NCBI RefSeq assembly: GCF_010672455.1
Contig: NZ_JAAHGO010000007.1
Span: 1-64,000, forward strand
Direction of reading: 5' to 3'
Source: Okeania sp. SIO2C9
Lineage (GTDB): Bacteria > Cyanobacteriota > Cyanobacteriia > Cyanobacteriales > Microcoleaceae
DNA length: 64,000 nt
Shown: piece by piece, positions 9,426 through 19,118 of the stretch
Numbering within the stretch: position 1 is the first letter of the stretch
How the letters are laid out: every line of letters begins with the position of its first letter
Notes under the pieces: model-generated
Databases searched by the model: none
What the model saw: only the letters and a program-made list of their open reading frames with translations
Told to the model about the DNA's origin: nothing
Made by a program: the position numbers and the translations under genes

Positions 9426-9541
9426 AATACAATGTCCGGATGATTAAGTATAATAAAAATGTTCTATTGAAGCGTTCTTGAAGGAATATCCCAAATTTCT
9501 GCTCCGTTTCCAGTGTTCGATCTTGAGCTTACACCTACGAC

Positions 9542-11716
9542 CTAAGAACTTTCTAATGTTAAAAAATGTACCCTTCCAGAGGCTTCACCAACAATAATTT
9601 TTACTCCATCTTCTGCCACAGCGCAACATTCTAAGGAACTCTCTCCTGTAAAATGGGCGATCGCCCGTCGCTTTTCTAAGTCCCAAACTTTGAGAGTATG
9701 ATCATCAGATGCAGAAATCACTTGCTTACCATTTGGTGTTACTGCAACTGAACTTACCCAGTCAGTATGACCGCTCAAACTAAATAGTTCCTCTGTAGTT
9801 TCTAAGCACCAAACTTTAACAGTTTTATCAAAAGACCCAGAAATTAATCGCTTGCCATCTGGTGTTACTGCTAACGCTTTTACCCACCCATTATGACCGA
9901 CTAAAGTAGAAACTTCTTCTCCAGTTTCCAAGCACCAAATTTTAATAGTTTTATCAAAAGACCCAGAAATCGCTCGTTTACCATCTGGTGTTACGATCGC
10001 TGAACTTACCCAGTCAGTATGTCCTATGAGAGTAGAAACTTCCCGTAAAGTTTCTAAACTCCAGACTTTTAGAGTTTGGTCAGACAAACAGGCGATCGCT
10101 CGTTTACCCTCTGGTGTAACTGCCACAGCAAAAATACATCTAGTGTTACCTTCTATCGTCAACAATTCCTTTGCTGTTTCCAAACTCCAAATTTTGAGAG
10201 TGTTATCATCCGAACATGATATAATACGTTTGCCTGGTAATACAGCTACTGAATTGACTCGATCGGTGTGACCTTTAAGAGTACAAACTGATTTAGCTGT
10301 ATTAAAATTCCAGACTTTGATGGTGTTATCCCAAGATGCTGATACTGCTTGTCTATCTGGTAGCACTACTGCTGCATTCACCCTATTAGTATGTCCGATG
10401 GGGGGTGGCAATTCTTCAGAAGTATCAAGACTCCAAACCTTCAGAGTAAAATCATCAGAACCAGAAATTATGCGTCCATCTGGTAAAACTGCCACTGCAT
10501 ATACTGAGTCAGCATGACCTTTGAGAGCAAATAACTCTTCTCCTGTCTGGAGACTCCAAACTTTGAGAGTATTGTCAGAAGCAGCAGAAATAATTTCCTT
10601 ACTGTTTGGAGCTACTGCTACTGCATTTATTCCTTTGCTGTGACCTTTGAATGTCAAAATAGTTTTTTGGCTGCGCAAATTCCAAACTTTAATAGTGTTG
10701 TCTGAAGAACCGGAAATTACTTGTTCTTCTGGAAGTATTGCTACACTTCTCACACCACCGGTATGACCAGTTAGTGTCAATACTTGTTCTTTTGTCTGGA
10801 GATTCCAAATCTTGAGAGTGCCATCAGATGAACCTGAAATAATTTCTCGACCGGATAATACCGCTAACGAATTGACCCAACCTTTATGACCAGTGAGGGT
10901 AATTTCTTCTTTTTGTGTTTCAATATTCCAGACTTTAATCGTATTATCTGAAGAACCGGAAACTACTTTACCATCTGGTAATACTGCTACTGCTCTTACT
11001 CCTCTTGTATGACCAGTGAGAGTGAGAAATTCTTTAGTTGTTTCTAGGTTCCAAATTTTGATGCTGAAGTCATCGGACCCGGAAACCACCCATTTATCAT
11101 TTAGTAATGCTATAGCTCTAATTCTCGCCTTGTGTCCAGTTAAGGTTGCTATTTCTTTCCCTGTTTCCAGGTTCCAAACTTTGAGAGTATTATCAGCAGA
11201 ACCAGAAATTACCAATCCTTCTGGGGTGACAACTACTGCATTTACCCAGCCAGTGTGACCGATGAAAGTGCGTAGTAGTCTACCTCCTGGTGGTGTGAGA
11301 CTTGGTACCATTGGTCTTAACCAGGGCGTCCGGTTCCAAGATTTAGCTTGTTGTAGCATTTTTTGAATTTCTGGTATTTCAAAAGATAGCAGTCGCCCCC
11401 AAAGTTGTCCTGGTAGTTGTGTTTTATCTTCGACAAGGATATGAGATGATAGTTCAATTGCCCCTTGAATTAATTTTAGAGTTTTAACTTTTTCACTTGA
11501 AGTCCATACATTGGAATGCATGGCTTCCTCATAATCATTTAATAGATATTCTACTCCGAATAAATATAGTCTTGATTCAATAAAATCAAAATCTGTGAGT
11601 AAGCGATGCAATTGTTCTGTATCAGATTCACTCACGAGAAAACCTGGTAAAGTTTCTAAGAGATAGTATTGATCTTCTAGGGGCATTTGAGCTAAATTTT
11701 CTCTAAACTCACCCAT
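9542..11716 (-). CDS. WD40-repeat protein with APAF-1-type helical linker
   Basis: 724 residues. Residues ~1-130 (LLETLPGFLVSES..., LIQGAIELSSHIL, QLPGQLWGRLLS, PWLRPMVPSLTPPGG) match the helical linker normally found between the ATPase and the WD40 blades of bacterial APAF-1/NLR-like STAND proteins. Residues ~132-720 hold about 14 WD40 repeats (GHT...AVAV.PDG..VISGS.D.T.KVW.LET), enough for two seven-bladed propellers that sense a ligand. No ATPase or effector is present, so the protein looks like the C-terminal half of an NLR-type sensor. The missing half may be the NACHT gene at 13809-15629 on the same strand. Antisense frames across the repeats are shadows. Confidence 0.9.
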   Translation of the reverse strand: MGEFRENLAQMPLEDQYYLLETLPGFLVSESDTEQLHRLLTDFDFIESRLYLFGVEYLLNDYEEAMHSNVWTSSEKVKTLKLIQGAIELSSHILVEDKTQLPGQLWGRLLSFEIPEIQKMLQQAKSWNRTPWLRPMVPSLTPPGGRLLRTFIGHTGWVNAVVVTPEGLVISGSADNTLKVWNLETGKEIATLTGHKARIRAIALLNDKWVVSGSDDFSIKIWNLETTKEFLTLTGHTRGVRAVAVLPDGKVVSGSSDNTIKVWNIETQKEEITLTGHKGWVNSLAVLSGREIISGSSDGTLKIWNLQTKEQVLTLTGHTGGVRSVAILPEEQVISGSSDNTIKVWNLRSQKTILTFKGHSKGINAVAVAPNSKEIISAASDNTLKVWSLQTGEELFALKGHADSVYAVAVLPDGRIISGSDDFTLKVWSLDTSEELPPPIGHTNRVNAAVVLPDRQAVSASWDNTIKVWNFNTAKSVCTLKGHTDRVNSVAVLPGKRIISCSDDNTLKIWSLETAKELLTIEGNTRCIFAVAVTPEGKRAIACLSDQTLKVWSLETLREVSTLIGHTDWVSSAIVTPDGKRAISGSFDKTIKIWCLETGEEVSTLVGHNGWVKALAVTPDGKRLISGSFDKTVKVWCLETTEELFSLSGHTDWVSSVAVTPNGKQVISASDDHTLKVWDLEKRRAIAHFTGESSLECCAVAEDGVKIIVGEASGRVHFLTLESS

Positions 11717-12243
11717 TTCAATTTCCTTGTTATACTGATGTAAACTAATAGGTATTTGTGCAAAATTAATTTAACATCTTTAAGCAGGAAGTAGGAAATA
11801 AAAAGATACTTGTTTGCTTAAGCAGTAGATATAAAAATAATTTTGCCCACCTATTTAATATGACCATCAAATATACAATTAATTTAGCTTTAGTGCTTAT
11901 ACATTTTATACATTTATAATATTAGACATCTCTAGAAAAGAGGGAGTAGGGAGCAGGGAGTAGGGATTAGTGGGAAATAATTGATAATTTCTGTGCAATA
12001 ATTGATTTTATTTTTTATTATTGGAGATATCTATTGAGAATAAGAATTAAGGTAGAGGAACAGTAGTTTAATTAGATAAGGAGTGTGGGGAGTGCGGGGT
12101 GATGGGAAGATAGAGAAAGATTTGGTAATGGCGCATAAGTTGGAAATTTTTTTTATACCGAACCTGAGCGGGTTTGATTTAGCCTACCCTACCACTAAAT
12201 AATGAACCTACAACCTACCACCTAAAACCTTCTTTAATTACCA
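11717..12243. other. Gap upstream of the WD40 gene
   Basis: Contains a family B element (11933-12033) and, at about 12070-12180, a family K-like repeat (tggggagtgcggggtgatgg, atttggtaatgg, ataccgaacctgagcgg) also seen at 53944-54089. The 200 bases next to the WD40 start should hold its promoter; no motif identified. Confidence 0.5.
11933..12033. repeat. Family B inverted-repeat element
   Basis: Ends tagacatctct / ggagatatcta with the family interior in reverse orientation (aattgattttattttttatt). One mismatch in each end compared with the 8660 copy. Confidence 0.7.
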
Positions 12244-12492
12244 TTATTTAGGCACTTCCTCTGCTTGAGTTAAGCGTTCTAACTTCCACTTTAGTACATT
12301 CCCTACAAAAGATGGAGGATGATGGTCAAATTCAGTTTGAGCTTTATTCGTATAGTCCAAGCAATTGTCTAAATATTGTCCTACCCTTTCGCGATCGCGC
12401 AAATAATACAAAATTGTTGCATAAACTTGTTCCAAGCTAACAGTATGAAATAGTTCGGCATGGGTTCTATAAAGAAATGGTAAAGAACGCAC
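12244..12492 (-). CDS. Small protein resembling a DUF433 C-terminal half
   Basis: 82 residues. The segment VSLEQVYATILYYLRD resembles the end of DUF433 proteins (compare TLADVYAALTYYHDH in the intact DUF433 gene at 29724-30035), but the conserved N-terminal CGGKPRI part is absent. DUF433 proteins are often antitoxin-like partners of PIN-type toxins; no toxin is present. It may be a truncated relic or an unrelated cyanobacterial protein. It lies between the WD40 and NACHT genes on the same strand with wide gaps, so an operon is unlikely. Confidence 0.4.
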   Translation of the reverse strand: MRSLPFLYRTHAELFHTVSLEQVYATILYYLRDRERVGQYLDNCLDYTNKAQTEFDHHPPSFVGNVLKWKLERLTQAEEVPK

Positions 12493-12638
12493 TCATTTTG
12501 TTAAAGATTTAATGAAGATTTGCAATTATCCTTAATATGGGCTTGATTAATTCAAAACAGTTAAATATTATTATCTAAAGATAACACATCTAGTTTGGTT
12601 TAAATCTAATGGTTAAAAGTTTTGAGCTTTTTAATTCT

Positions 12639-12670
12639 GAATGGACTCCTATTGCCGTAGGAATCCATTC
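12639..12670 (+). other. Stable hairpin, possible RNA element
   Basis: gaatgga pairs with tccattc, and tcct with agga, around an 8 nt loop (attgccgt), with a single internal mismatch. With the downstream terminator-like hairpin this could be part of a small plus-strand RNA. No homology is known to me. Confidence 0.35.
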
Positions 12671-12799
12671 CATCAAGGTCTTACTTAATTACAAAAAGTT
12701 CAGTAAAATTTTTCCTTAGCTCTACCCTAATACTATTAGGAAATTCGACTTCAAAAATCAAACTTGATGGGAGCAATAAAGAAATAATGAATGGTGTTG

Positions 12800-12831
12800 C
12801 CAGTCTTGTAAATAGACTGGTTTTCTTTTTT
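12800..12831 (+). terminator. Intrinsic terminator-like hairpin, plus strand
   Basis: Perfect 7 bp stem ccagtct / agactgg with a 7 nt loop, followed directly by TTTTCTTTTTT. Orientation is plus, while all annotated neighbours are on the minus strand, so it does not end a known gene. Confidence 0.55.
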
Positions 12832-13288
12832 CTGACTATTTTTTTGCTGTTCATAACCTTCAATTTGTTTCTGTTTAATTTGAACTATCAAGTTCTAAAA
12901 AAATATTAATCTTGATCTTATTTAGGTGGCAAGCATTTTGTTCCTTGTTCATCAAAACTTCATATCAGCTTCACCAAAACTTCATAAACTCCAACTTTGA
13001 AGTAAAAAATAAAATTGATACAAATAATCAACATCTTTCGTTGATTCGATTAATTTAAAGCTTATATATCTGTAGCAATAAAAAATAGTGTTTCTCAAAT
13101 CAACTAGGCTGTTCTGAATTCTTGTACTTTATGTCTCAAAGGATCTTTAGGATATTATTATATGTATAATTTATAAAGTTTGAAAAACCTGAACAACTTC
13201 ATCAATGCTCAACAGTAATAACATTTAGTAAATCTTCGTTTTCACAGGTTTTCTTGTAATTGTTGCTCAAAACCCAAATGTCTAATTA

Positions 13289-13323
13289 ACTGTACAGTGA
13301 TGAGTGGAAAGTGTACTGTACAG
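13289..13323. promoter_or_regulatory. Paired ACTGTACAG palindromes
   Basis: The 10 bp palindrome ACTGTACAGT at 13289-13298 is followed by tactgtacagc at 13314-13324, a spacing of about 25 bp between centres (two or so helical turns). A related TACTGTAC occurs near 13425. Could be an operator, but no divergent promoter is obvious. Confidence 0.3.
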
Positions 13324-13808
13324 CTAAATCAACCTCTTGGAAACTGCGATTTCCAAGAGATTAGTGAACTATCTAGTGGGGTATCTAGTATTTACCTAAA
13401 AGTCAAGCTAAAGACGATTGTACTGTACGAGCTGAAATACCCATTTTACAGACAATTTGAGTATTAGTAAGCGCCATACTGATTATCTATTCCAAAAAAG
13501 CCGAATTATAATTATTTGTAATGAAAAGCTAGCTCCGACTCATCAAAATAACCTTTCTCAACTGTAGTGGGAGCATCTTGCTCCCGTGCTAGGAATTCCT
13601 TGTTCCTGTATACCATTACTATGCAGAACTACCCCATAGGGTCATTTCAGTTATCAGTTATCACTACCTCTAGCTGAAGCAAGAGTCTTGACACCAGAAA
13701 TTTTCAGTCAGCAAACATTGAGCAATAAAAAAAAACTTGCCAACCCTACAAAATTATCTATATTTACACTTTTTGTGTCTCCTAACTTCCAACTTCAAAT
13801 CCTAATTT

Positions 13809-15629
13809 TTAGGCATTTTTGTAAACCATTCCTAACAAATTATTTTTGATTTGTTTTTCCATACTTTCGATTTCAATTAATGACTCTACTTCTTGAACAA
13901 TATCTTTTCGGTAGAGAAAGTCTTGAAATGCAGCATGATATATGCTATAAACTGGTTTTCCTTCTGTTTGATGAATTCGCAGAAATTGTGCCCACTCATC
14001 TAGGATTTCTTGAACCATTAAGGAAATTTCTCCACTTAATTTTGCTAACATTCCACAGGATACTGGCTTACGAGTTTTTGTTAAGAAATATATGATTTTT
14101 AATTTAGTAATAGGCAATGGTTTGACATTCATTTTCATTCGATGCCAGTGTTGATCGTAATATTTCTCTAAACCTTGGGGTAAACTTTCTAAGCTGATAT
14201 CTCTATAGTTACCTTGCTCAATATCATCAAGTACATATTTTAAGTACATGAAATTATTTTCACTATTGCTGGCTATAGATTCGACAAATTCTTCTAATGT
14301 TAAGCCTCTTTCTTCTATCCATTCTTTCACTGCCAGTCGCTTTGTGCGCAGACGAATAAATAGTTTTACATCTTCTAGGCTTTCATTGGGATAAATCATT
14401 AAGTCAAAAATTTTCTGTGGTGCCGAAATGACTAACGGTAGTGGGTCAGACCTCTTAGTCAGCAGAAAATAAACTTTATTGGGTAAGTTTGCTGGTAAGT
14501 AAAGCACATTAGCCGCCCCACTTTGACTACTTAAATCTACTTCATCTAAGGCATCAACTGCTATTATGAGTTTTTCTCCTGGTTTTAGTAGGGCACTAAT
14601 TTCGTTTAGTAGTTTTGATAGAAAGTTGCCATTGCTAGTGTTATCCGGATGTAATGGTAGTTCATAAGGCAAATTATAACCTTCAATTAACTGGGTACAG
14701 ATACTTTTAAGAAAATCTTCAGCCCTAGTTCTACCTTCTGATAATAAATTGAAATAGGCAAGACAACCAATGCGACGTACATATTCGGCAATGATTGTAC
14801 TTTTGCCTACTCCTGGGTCAGCTTCAATGATAAAATATCCTTTAGATTGGTTATGGATGAAATCTTCAATGGCATCAAAAACAAAACCTCGTCCGAGAAA
14901 GCCTTCCGTTTTATCTGCTATTAATGCAGCAAAGTCAGCAGGTATTACCTGACATTTTTGCATCTGTTTACGCAGCAGTAATATTAACTGTTCTAAGTGA
15001 GTATTAGCTCCACCAATACCTGCAATTATTTTGTCTATATCTTGACGGTAGTCCCCAACAAATTGATCGACTCTTCTCTCTATTTTGTTGGTCACATCAA
15101 CAAGACGACTGATATCTTCACCTGCTGTTGCTAGCATATCATGTACTAAGGCTTGAAATACTGTACTTTCTGTTCTCAACTCGTGACGAAATTGATGGAC
15201 TGTAATTGACACTAATTTAGTTTCCACTAGCACAAATAATTCTTTTGGAGCGTGTTTGAGCCACTTATCTTTGCTTTGCAATCTAGACATCACGACTTTC
15301 ACTATTGCTTCTTCTTCTCTTCCTTGAGGTAGATGAGTTATTCTTTGCTTGTGTTTTTGCACTAAATCTAGTATAATCAGTGCATCTTTCTCCATTTCCG
15401 TTAGTCTGCCTTCAATTTCAGCTTTATCTTGCCTCCATTGAGGTAGTTGTTGAGATTCTTTACGAATTACCTGTAAAGCCTTACAATATGAAGTTACTAA
15501 GGCTGTCTGTATTACCTGATTCTTTTCATCAGCTTTTTTTGCTGCCCATTTACTTACCCAATGCCATGTGACACTGGTTGCTTGTTCAAGTCCTGCACCC
15601 GCAAAAAGGGTTAATATCTCTATGAGCAT
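13809..15629 (-). CDS. NACHT-type STAND ATPase with unassigned N-terminal domain
   Basis: 606 residues. Residues ~1-230 are helical and charged, with a possible membrane-seeking N-terminus (MLIEILTLFAGAG), and include coiled-coil-like segments; I cannot name this domain, which sits where effector or signalling domains sit in STAND proteins. The ATPase follows: Walker A (ADPGVGKST) at ~270-278, Walker B (LIIAVDALDEVD) at ~354-365, then a winged-helix-like region ending in YSIYHAAFQDFLYRKDI, which in full-length relatives leads on to helical and WD40 or TPR sensors. Here it stops after ~35 more residues. The NLR-like sensor may be supplied by the separate WD40 protein 2 kb downstream. Possible roles are stress or phage sensing, inferred only from the family. 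Confidence 0.85.
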   Translation of the reverse strand: MLIEILTLFAGAGLEQATSVTWHWVSKWAAKKADEKNQVIQTALVTSYCKALQVIRKESQQLPQWRQDKAEIEGRLTEMEKDALIILDLVQKHKQRITHLPQGREEEAIVKVVMSRLQSKDKWLKHAPKELFVLVETKLVSITVHQFRHELRTESTVFQALVHDMLATAGEDISRLVDVTNKIERRVDQFVGDYRQDIDKIIAGIGGANTHLEQLILLLRKQMQKCQVIPADFAALIADKTEGFLGRGFVFDAIEDFIHNQSKGYFIIEADPGVGKSTIIAEYVRRIGCLAYFNLLSEGRTRAEDFLKSICTQLIEGYNLPYELPLHPDNTSNGNFLSKLLNEISALLKPGEKLIIAVDALDEVDLSSQSGAANVLYLPANLPNKVYFLLTKRSDPLPLVISAPQKIFDLMIYPNESLEDVKLFIRLRTKRLAVKEWIEERGLTLEEFVESIASNSENNFMYLKYVLDDIEQGNYRDISLESLPQGLEKYYDQHWHRMKMNVKPLPITKLKIIYFLTKTRKPVSCGMLAKLSGEISLMVQEILDEWAQFLRIHQTEGKPVYSIYHAAFQDFLYRKDIVQEVESLIEIESMEKQIKNNLLGMVYKNA

Positions 15630-16595
15630 AGTTTAGTACCCTTGACTTATACCATATTTAGTGATATATAATAATTTTAATAGCATAGCTTAACCTTAAT
15701 ATCTACCACAATTTGATGTTTTTGGAAAGAGTTATCGTCACAATTATGGTTTTTTAGTCCAATTGAATTCTCTTTTTTGATTCATCTATTGTTGCTGGGA
15801 TCAAGCTATAGTTTGATTTTTGATTTTTTTACCTTCTAAGAAAACCAAATATATTTGCGATAATAAAAATTATTTGCTTGCTTATTACAGTTTTTGTTGA
15901 TTAGACATCTTCAGCCAATCAATTAATTAGCTATCAGCATTTCAGCATTTCCGTACCGCAATGCTCCGCAAGTTTTCAGAGTGCTAAAAGCTTGGGTTTA
16001 AATCCCCGACTTCTAGCTTGTCTTTTTTATCCCTATGTCTATTGTGGCTAACTTAGCTAGGAAATAATTATTTTTTACGGTTGTTCTGAAGATATGCGAT
16101 CGCTATTATTTTAATTTATGAAAATCAACCTTTAGATGAAAATTAGTAACATCAAAAAAAAATACAGATTGACAATATTATACATAATTATTTAATGTTA
16201 TGAGTGTTAAAATTTTCAAGTTAATAATTAAGATATTACTTTCTAACTCTAATAGCCTAATACCTCATGTATTATAAATCATTCAATAGAGAAAAGCTAC
16301 TAGAGGCTAAAATATATAATATTTTTATTTTAGTAATGATAAAATTTAGTAGTTAGTAGCTCTAGATATAACAGTAACATTCGCTGCAATTCCAAAATTT
16401 GAAGCTGTTTGAGAAGCGTGCCAATTAGCGATTACCCATTGACCTTCACAGATATTATTGGTATTCAATCGTTAGCGCAGCTCCCCTAGAAGGGGCGAGC
16501 GTAGCTCCCCCTCCGGGGGCACATGATATAAGTGCCATATATGCCAATCAGTGCAACAATAGTATTGATTCAGAATTAATACTATTAGCAAGTTA
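15630..16595. other. Gap of about 970 bases, A/T-rich
   Basis: No gene seen. It includes a short-repeat motif (ccgcaatgctccgcaa near 15957) and a G+C-rich palindromic insert near 16465-16520 (gctcccctagaaggggcgagc, CTCCCCCTCCGGGGG). A tRNA-like T-arm pattern near 15995 was rejected. Confidence 0.5.
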
Positions 16596-17120
16596 ATGGA
16601 CATTATCGAATTTTTGCAGTTGAGTGCAGGTCAATGGTTTTCCCAACGCACGATTCACAATTTAGTTTCCGGGGAGTTGCAAGCAGGCAAATCAGAAGTA
16701 AATGTTGAAATATTAGAAAAAACAAATCCCACAGTAATTAAGTTGTGCGAACAACATCAAACTGACCCAAGTGTAGCTCAATTAGTAGGGGTGCAAATTA
16801 ACTGGAATGGTACTATCAACCGAGAGCAAGTGAAAGATATAGGTGCAACAATGTTGATAGTTATTCCTAATTCTGACGACCCCCACCAAGGTAGATTATT
16901 GCAGGATAAAGGGGATGGTAAGAGTACAAATATCAGTGGTCGATATATTATGGGGAGTGATGATGTTTTAACATTGATTACTGAGTCGGAAGATTTATAC
17001 GCGGAGGAACGTTTCTGGTATTTGATGCCTAATTTACGGTTACGCACCAGTGTAGTTAAAAGACCATTAGGTTTTACTCTAGCTTCTTTTTGCTCAGAAA
17101 TTCGCCGAGTGAAAAATTAA
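16596..17120 (+). CDS. cpcS: CpcS/CpeS-type phycobiliprotein chromophore lyase
   Basis: 174 residues, the usual length. The CpcS family attaches phycocyanobilin (or related bilins) to a cysteine of phycobiliprotein beta or alpha subunits during phycobilisome assembly, using a lipocalin-like barrel. Diagnostic segments are visible: DIIEFLQLSAGQWFSQRT at the start, INWNGT in the middle, GRYIMGSDDVLTLITE, ERFWYLMPNLRLRTSVVKR and ASFCSEIRR at the end. It stands alone, with no phycobiliprotein gene in the window. The start ATG lacks a clear Shine-Dalgarno, as is common in cyanobacteria. A hairpin at 17178-17214 may end its transcript. Confidence 0.88.
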   Translation: MDIIEFLQLSAGQWFSQRTIHNLVSGELQAGKSEVNVEILEKTNPTVIKLCEQHQTDPSVAQLVGVQINWNGTINREQVKDIGATMLIVIPNSDDPHQGRLLQDKGDGKSTNISGRYIMGSDDVLTLITESEDLYAEERFWYLMPNLRLRTSVVKRPLGFTLASFCSEIRRVKN

Positions 17121-17177
17121 ACTGGATCATATTGGTTGCTTGATCGTCAGAAAACATCTCCAAAGAAGAATCTCTAG

Positions 17178-17214
17178 GGGTGAGTTATTTGTATCTTACT
17201 TGATAAACTCACCC
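17178..17214 (+). terminator. Hairpin after cpcS
   Basis: 9 bp perfect stem gggtgagtt / aactcaccc with an 18 nt loop, 58 bp after the cpcS stop. No strong T-tract follows, so it may be a processing or weak termination site. Confidence 0.4.
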
Positions 17215-17856
17215 TAATATGTTATACCAATTTGATTAACGTTTGTTACAAATAGTAAAAGTAAGAAAGAAGGGTAGTACGTCAAGGAAGTGTGGGAAGT
17301 GTGTGGAGGGTGGGAAGTAGAAGGAATAACTGTACCTGTATCTTTTTGTGCAAGTCTGCCACTGATCATAGCTTTTATGGTCTGATCTCAAATCCGGTTA
17401 AACAGTTATAGATTGGTTAAGTCTTGAGGAGACACTCCTCAGTCCTCAGGAGGAGAAAGAATCACAAACATTTATTAGTGATGACGATTCGAGATTTTTT
17501 TGATGTCCAATTAAACGAGTTTGATATTAAAGGCTGAAAAATTTGCACTTTTTTCCCGACAAAAATCCGAAAAACTCACTCTTGACAGTGCTTTTAGATG
17601 ATTATTGACCAGCACTACTTACTTATCCCACACTTTACTGATGCATAACCGAAAGAAGGAAGAAACAAGAAGGAATAAGGAATAAATATTGAAAAAAAGG
17701 GAAAACGATAGATATCACCATCTAAAATGAACTGGAGAAGCTATTTTTAAGCAGATCCGATCAAGATGCACTTTTTATAGCATTCTTTTTTCAAAGTGGT
17801 ATTATATCATGTCTGTTTAATTAGTTATATGAAATACAAAAAATTGTGCAAATATA

Positions 17857-17905
17857 CCAATCTCCCAATCTCCCAATCTCCCAATCTCCCAATCTCCCAA
17901 TCTCC
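17857..17905. repeat. Octamer minisatellite (CCAATCTC)n
   Basis: About six tandem copies of CCAATCTC. Similar 8 bp satellites (GGGGAGAT) form the core of family M elements. Confidence 0.85.
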
Positions 17906-17944
17906 ATCTTCTCATCAGTCATCTGTAGCAAGAATTAACCTATT

Positions 17945-18547
17945 TCATTGCTTTTGTGTACTTTCTATTTTCTGCGATGTTTCTGTCTGTTTAACTCGAT
18001 CGGGTTTGCTCTGATTCGATCGCGATGCTTGACTATTTTTTACAAATGCTTTTAGTTTAGTATAAAAATCAGTGTGTTTGATCTTAGACTGGGTTGTTTG
18101 TACTGGAATCTGCTCGATCAAATCTTGAGTTGTATTTGTTGAGTTTGGTTTAAAGGGGTTTGAGGATGGATCGACTGATGTAGATGTAGAATACTCAGGA
18201 GGTTTGGATTCAGATAAACTAGGTAGTGTCTCTGGTTGTAAAGACTGAGTATCTATCTGAGATGTTAAATTTGTGAGAATATTTTTAGTAATAATATTTT
18301 GAAATTCAGAGTTGAAATGATAGACAGGTTGACCACGACGTTCCCATAATGTCAAGATTTGCTCAACACAGACAGCTTTGTAACGTCCAAGATATAGCGC
18401 CTCAACTACTGCTAAGAGAAGCCACTCTACTTGATACTTATTGTGCCAACGAGTAATAAGTTGCTCAGAAGTCTCATCAGCGAGGTCAAAATCATATTTA
18501 TTTAATAGAGCCTCTGGTAAAGCAAATGTTGATGACTGTTCTGTCAT
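17945..18547 (-). CDS. Conserved cyanobacterial protein of unknown function
   Basis: 200 residues. Residues ~10-95 form the only ordered part (EWLLLAVVEALYLGRYKAV, VEQILTLWERRGQPVYHFN), helical and apparently conserved in cyanobacteria as far as I remember. Residues ~100-200 are Ser/Thr/Gln/Lys-rich and likely disordered. No signal peptide or membrane span. The LWERRGQP stretch suggests a small helical interaction or nucleic-acid binding module, but no function can be claimed. Isolated gene. Confidence 0.65.
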   Translation of the reverse strand: MTEQSSTFALPEALLNKYDFDLADETSEQLITRWHNKYQVEWLLLAVVEALYLGRYKAVCVEQILTLWERRGQPVYHFNSEFQNIITKNILTNLTSQIDTQSLQPETLPSLSESKPPEYSTSTSVDPSSNPFKPNSTNTTQDLIEQIPVQTTQSKIKHTDFYTKLKAFVKNSQASRSNQSKPDRVKQTETSQKIESTQKQ

Positions 18548-19118
18548 TGGCCTTTGATTTTTTGCTAATAGATAATACCATTTTTCTTAATTATTGAGGG
18601 AGATTCAATAAGAGTGGAGAATGGGGAACAAATAAAAGTTAAATGAAGTTATCAATTCACTTTCTTACATGATGAAAAAATTGATAATTAGTATCATACC
18701 ATCTCCTAATCATTGCATTATCAATAAAATATTAGATTTTTTACTTTTGACTTACATGAAACGGATACAATTCTCCTTATCCTTATAAGTAGCTGTCTTT
18801 ATTTATATTTATTAGGTATTCAAGCAAACATAATATTAATTGGGGACTCCTGATCGAACTGTTAAATTACTCGCATATAATATCACAAAGGTTAAAAGTT
18901 AAAAACAATTTTTTCTTTAACTAATACTATTGCACTTTAAATCTGCCATTTTATGGGCGCTTAATTAGTGATAAAACAACTTTTTTTTCTCTTTTCCCTG
19001 TTCCATATTATTATGAAACCTTTTTTTCTCCCTATTTCCTATTTCCTCATTATAGCAAGATTTTATGAGAGTTTATATAAGTAAGAAATAAACAGCGAAG
19101 TTGTAAGAATAAATCAAG
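18548..19118. other. Gap, A/T-rich, no gene seen
   Basis: About 570 bases of low-complexity A/T-rich DNA with remnants of repeats (ttttctcttttccctgttcc near 18990). The left part should hold the promoter of the minus-strand gene at 17945-18547. Confidence 0.4.

Larger units (their letters stand above)
12493..13808. other. 1.3 kb gap between the small gene and the NACHT gene
   Basis: No convincing protein gene; the 60-residue minus-strand frame at 12681-12863 overlaps a terminator hairpin and is rejected. It contains a hairpin at 12639-12670, a terminator-like structure at 12800-12831, paired palindromes at 13289-13323, and a solo family M-like end near 13609-13632. This may be where sequence joining the two STAND halves was lost. 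Confidence 0.5.
17121..17944. other. Gap of about 820 bases with repeats
   Basis: Contains a partial family H end (ATACCAATTTGATTAACG near 17224), an isolated gatctcaaatccggtt end motif (near 17385) and the CCAATCTC octamer array (17857-17905). No gene seen. Confidence 0.5.

Noticed and set aside
10026-11258. Plus-strand frames antisense to the WD40 gene
   Set aside because: Periodic shadows of the WD40 repeats.
12681-12863. 60-residue minus-strand frame
   Set aside because: Overlaps a terminator-like hairpin, no homology or ribosome binding site seen.
15955-16030. tRNA-like T-arm pattern (gggtttaaatccc)
   Set aside because: No D-arm, anticodon arm or paired acceptor stem could be fitted.
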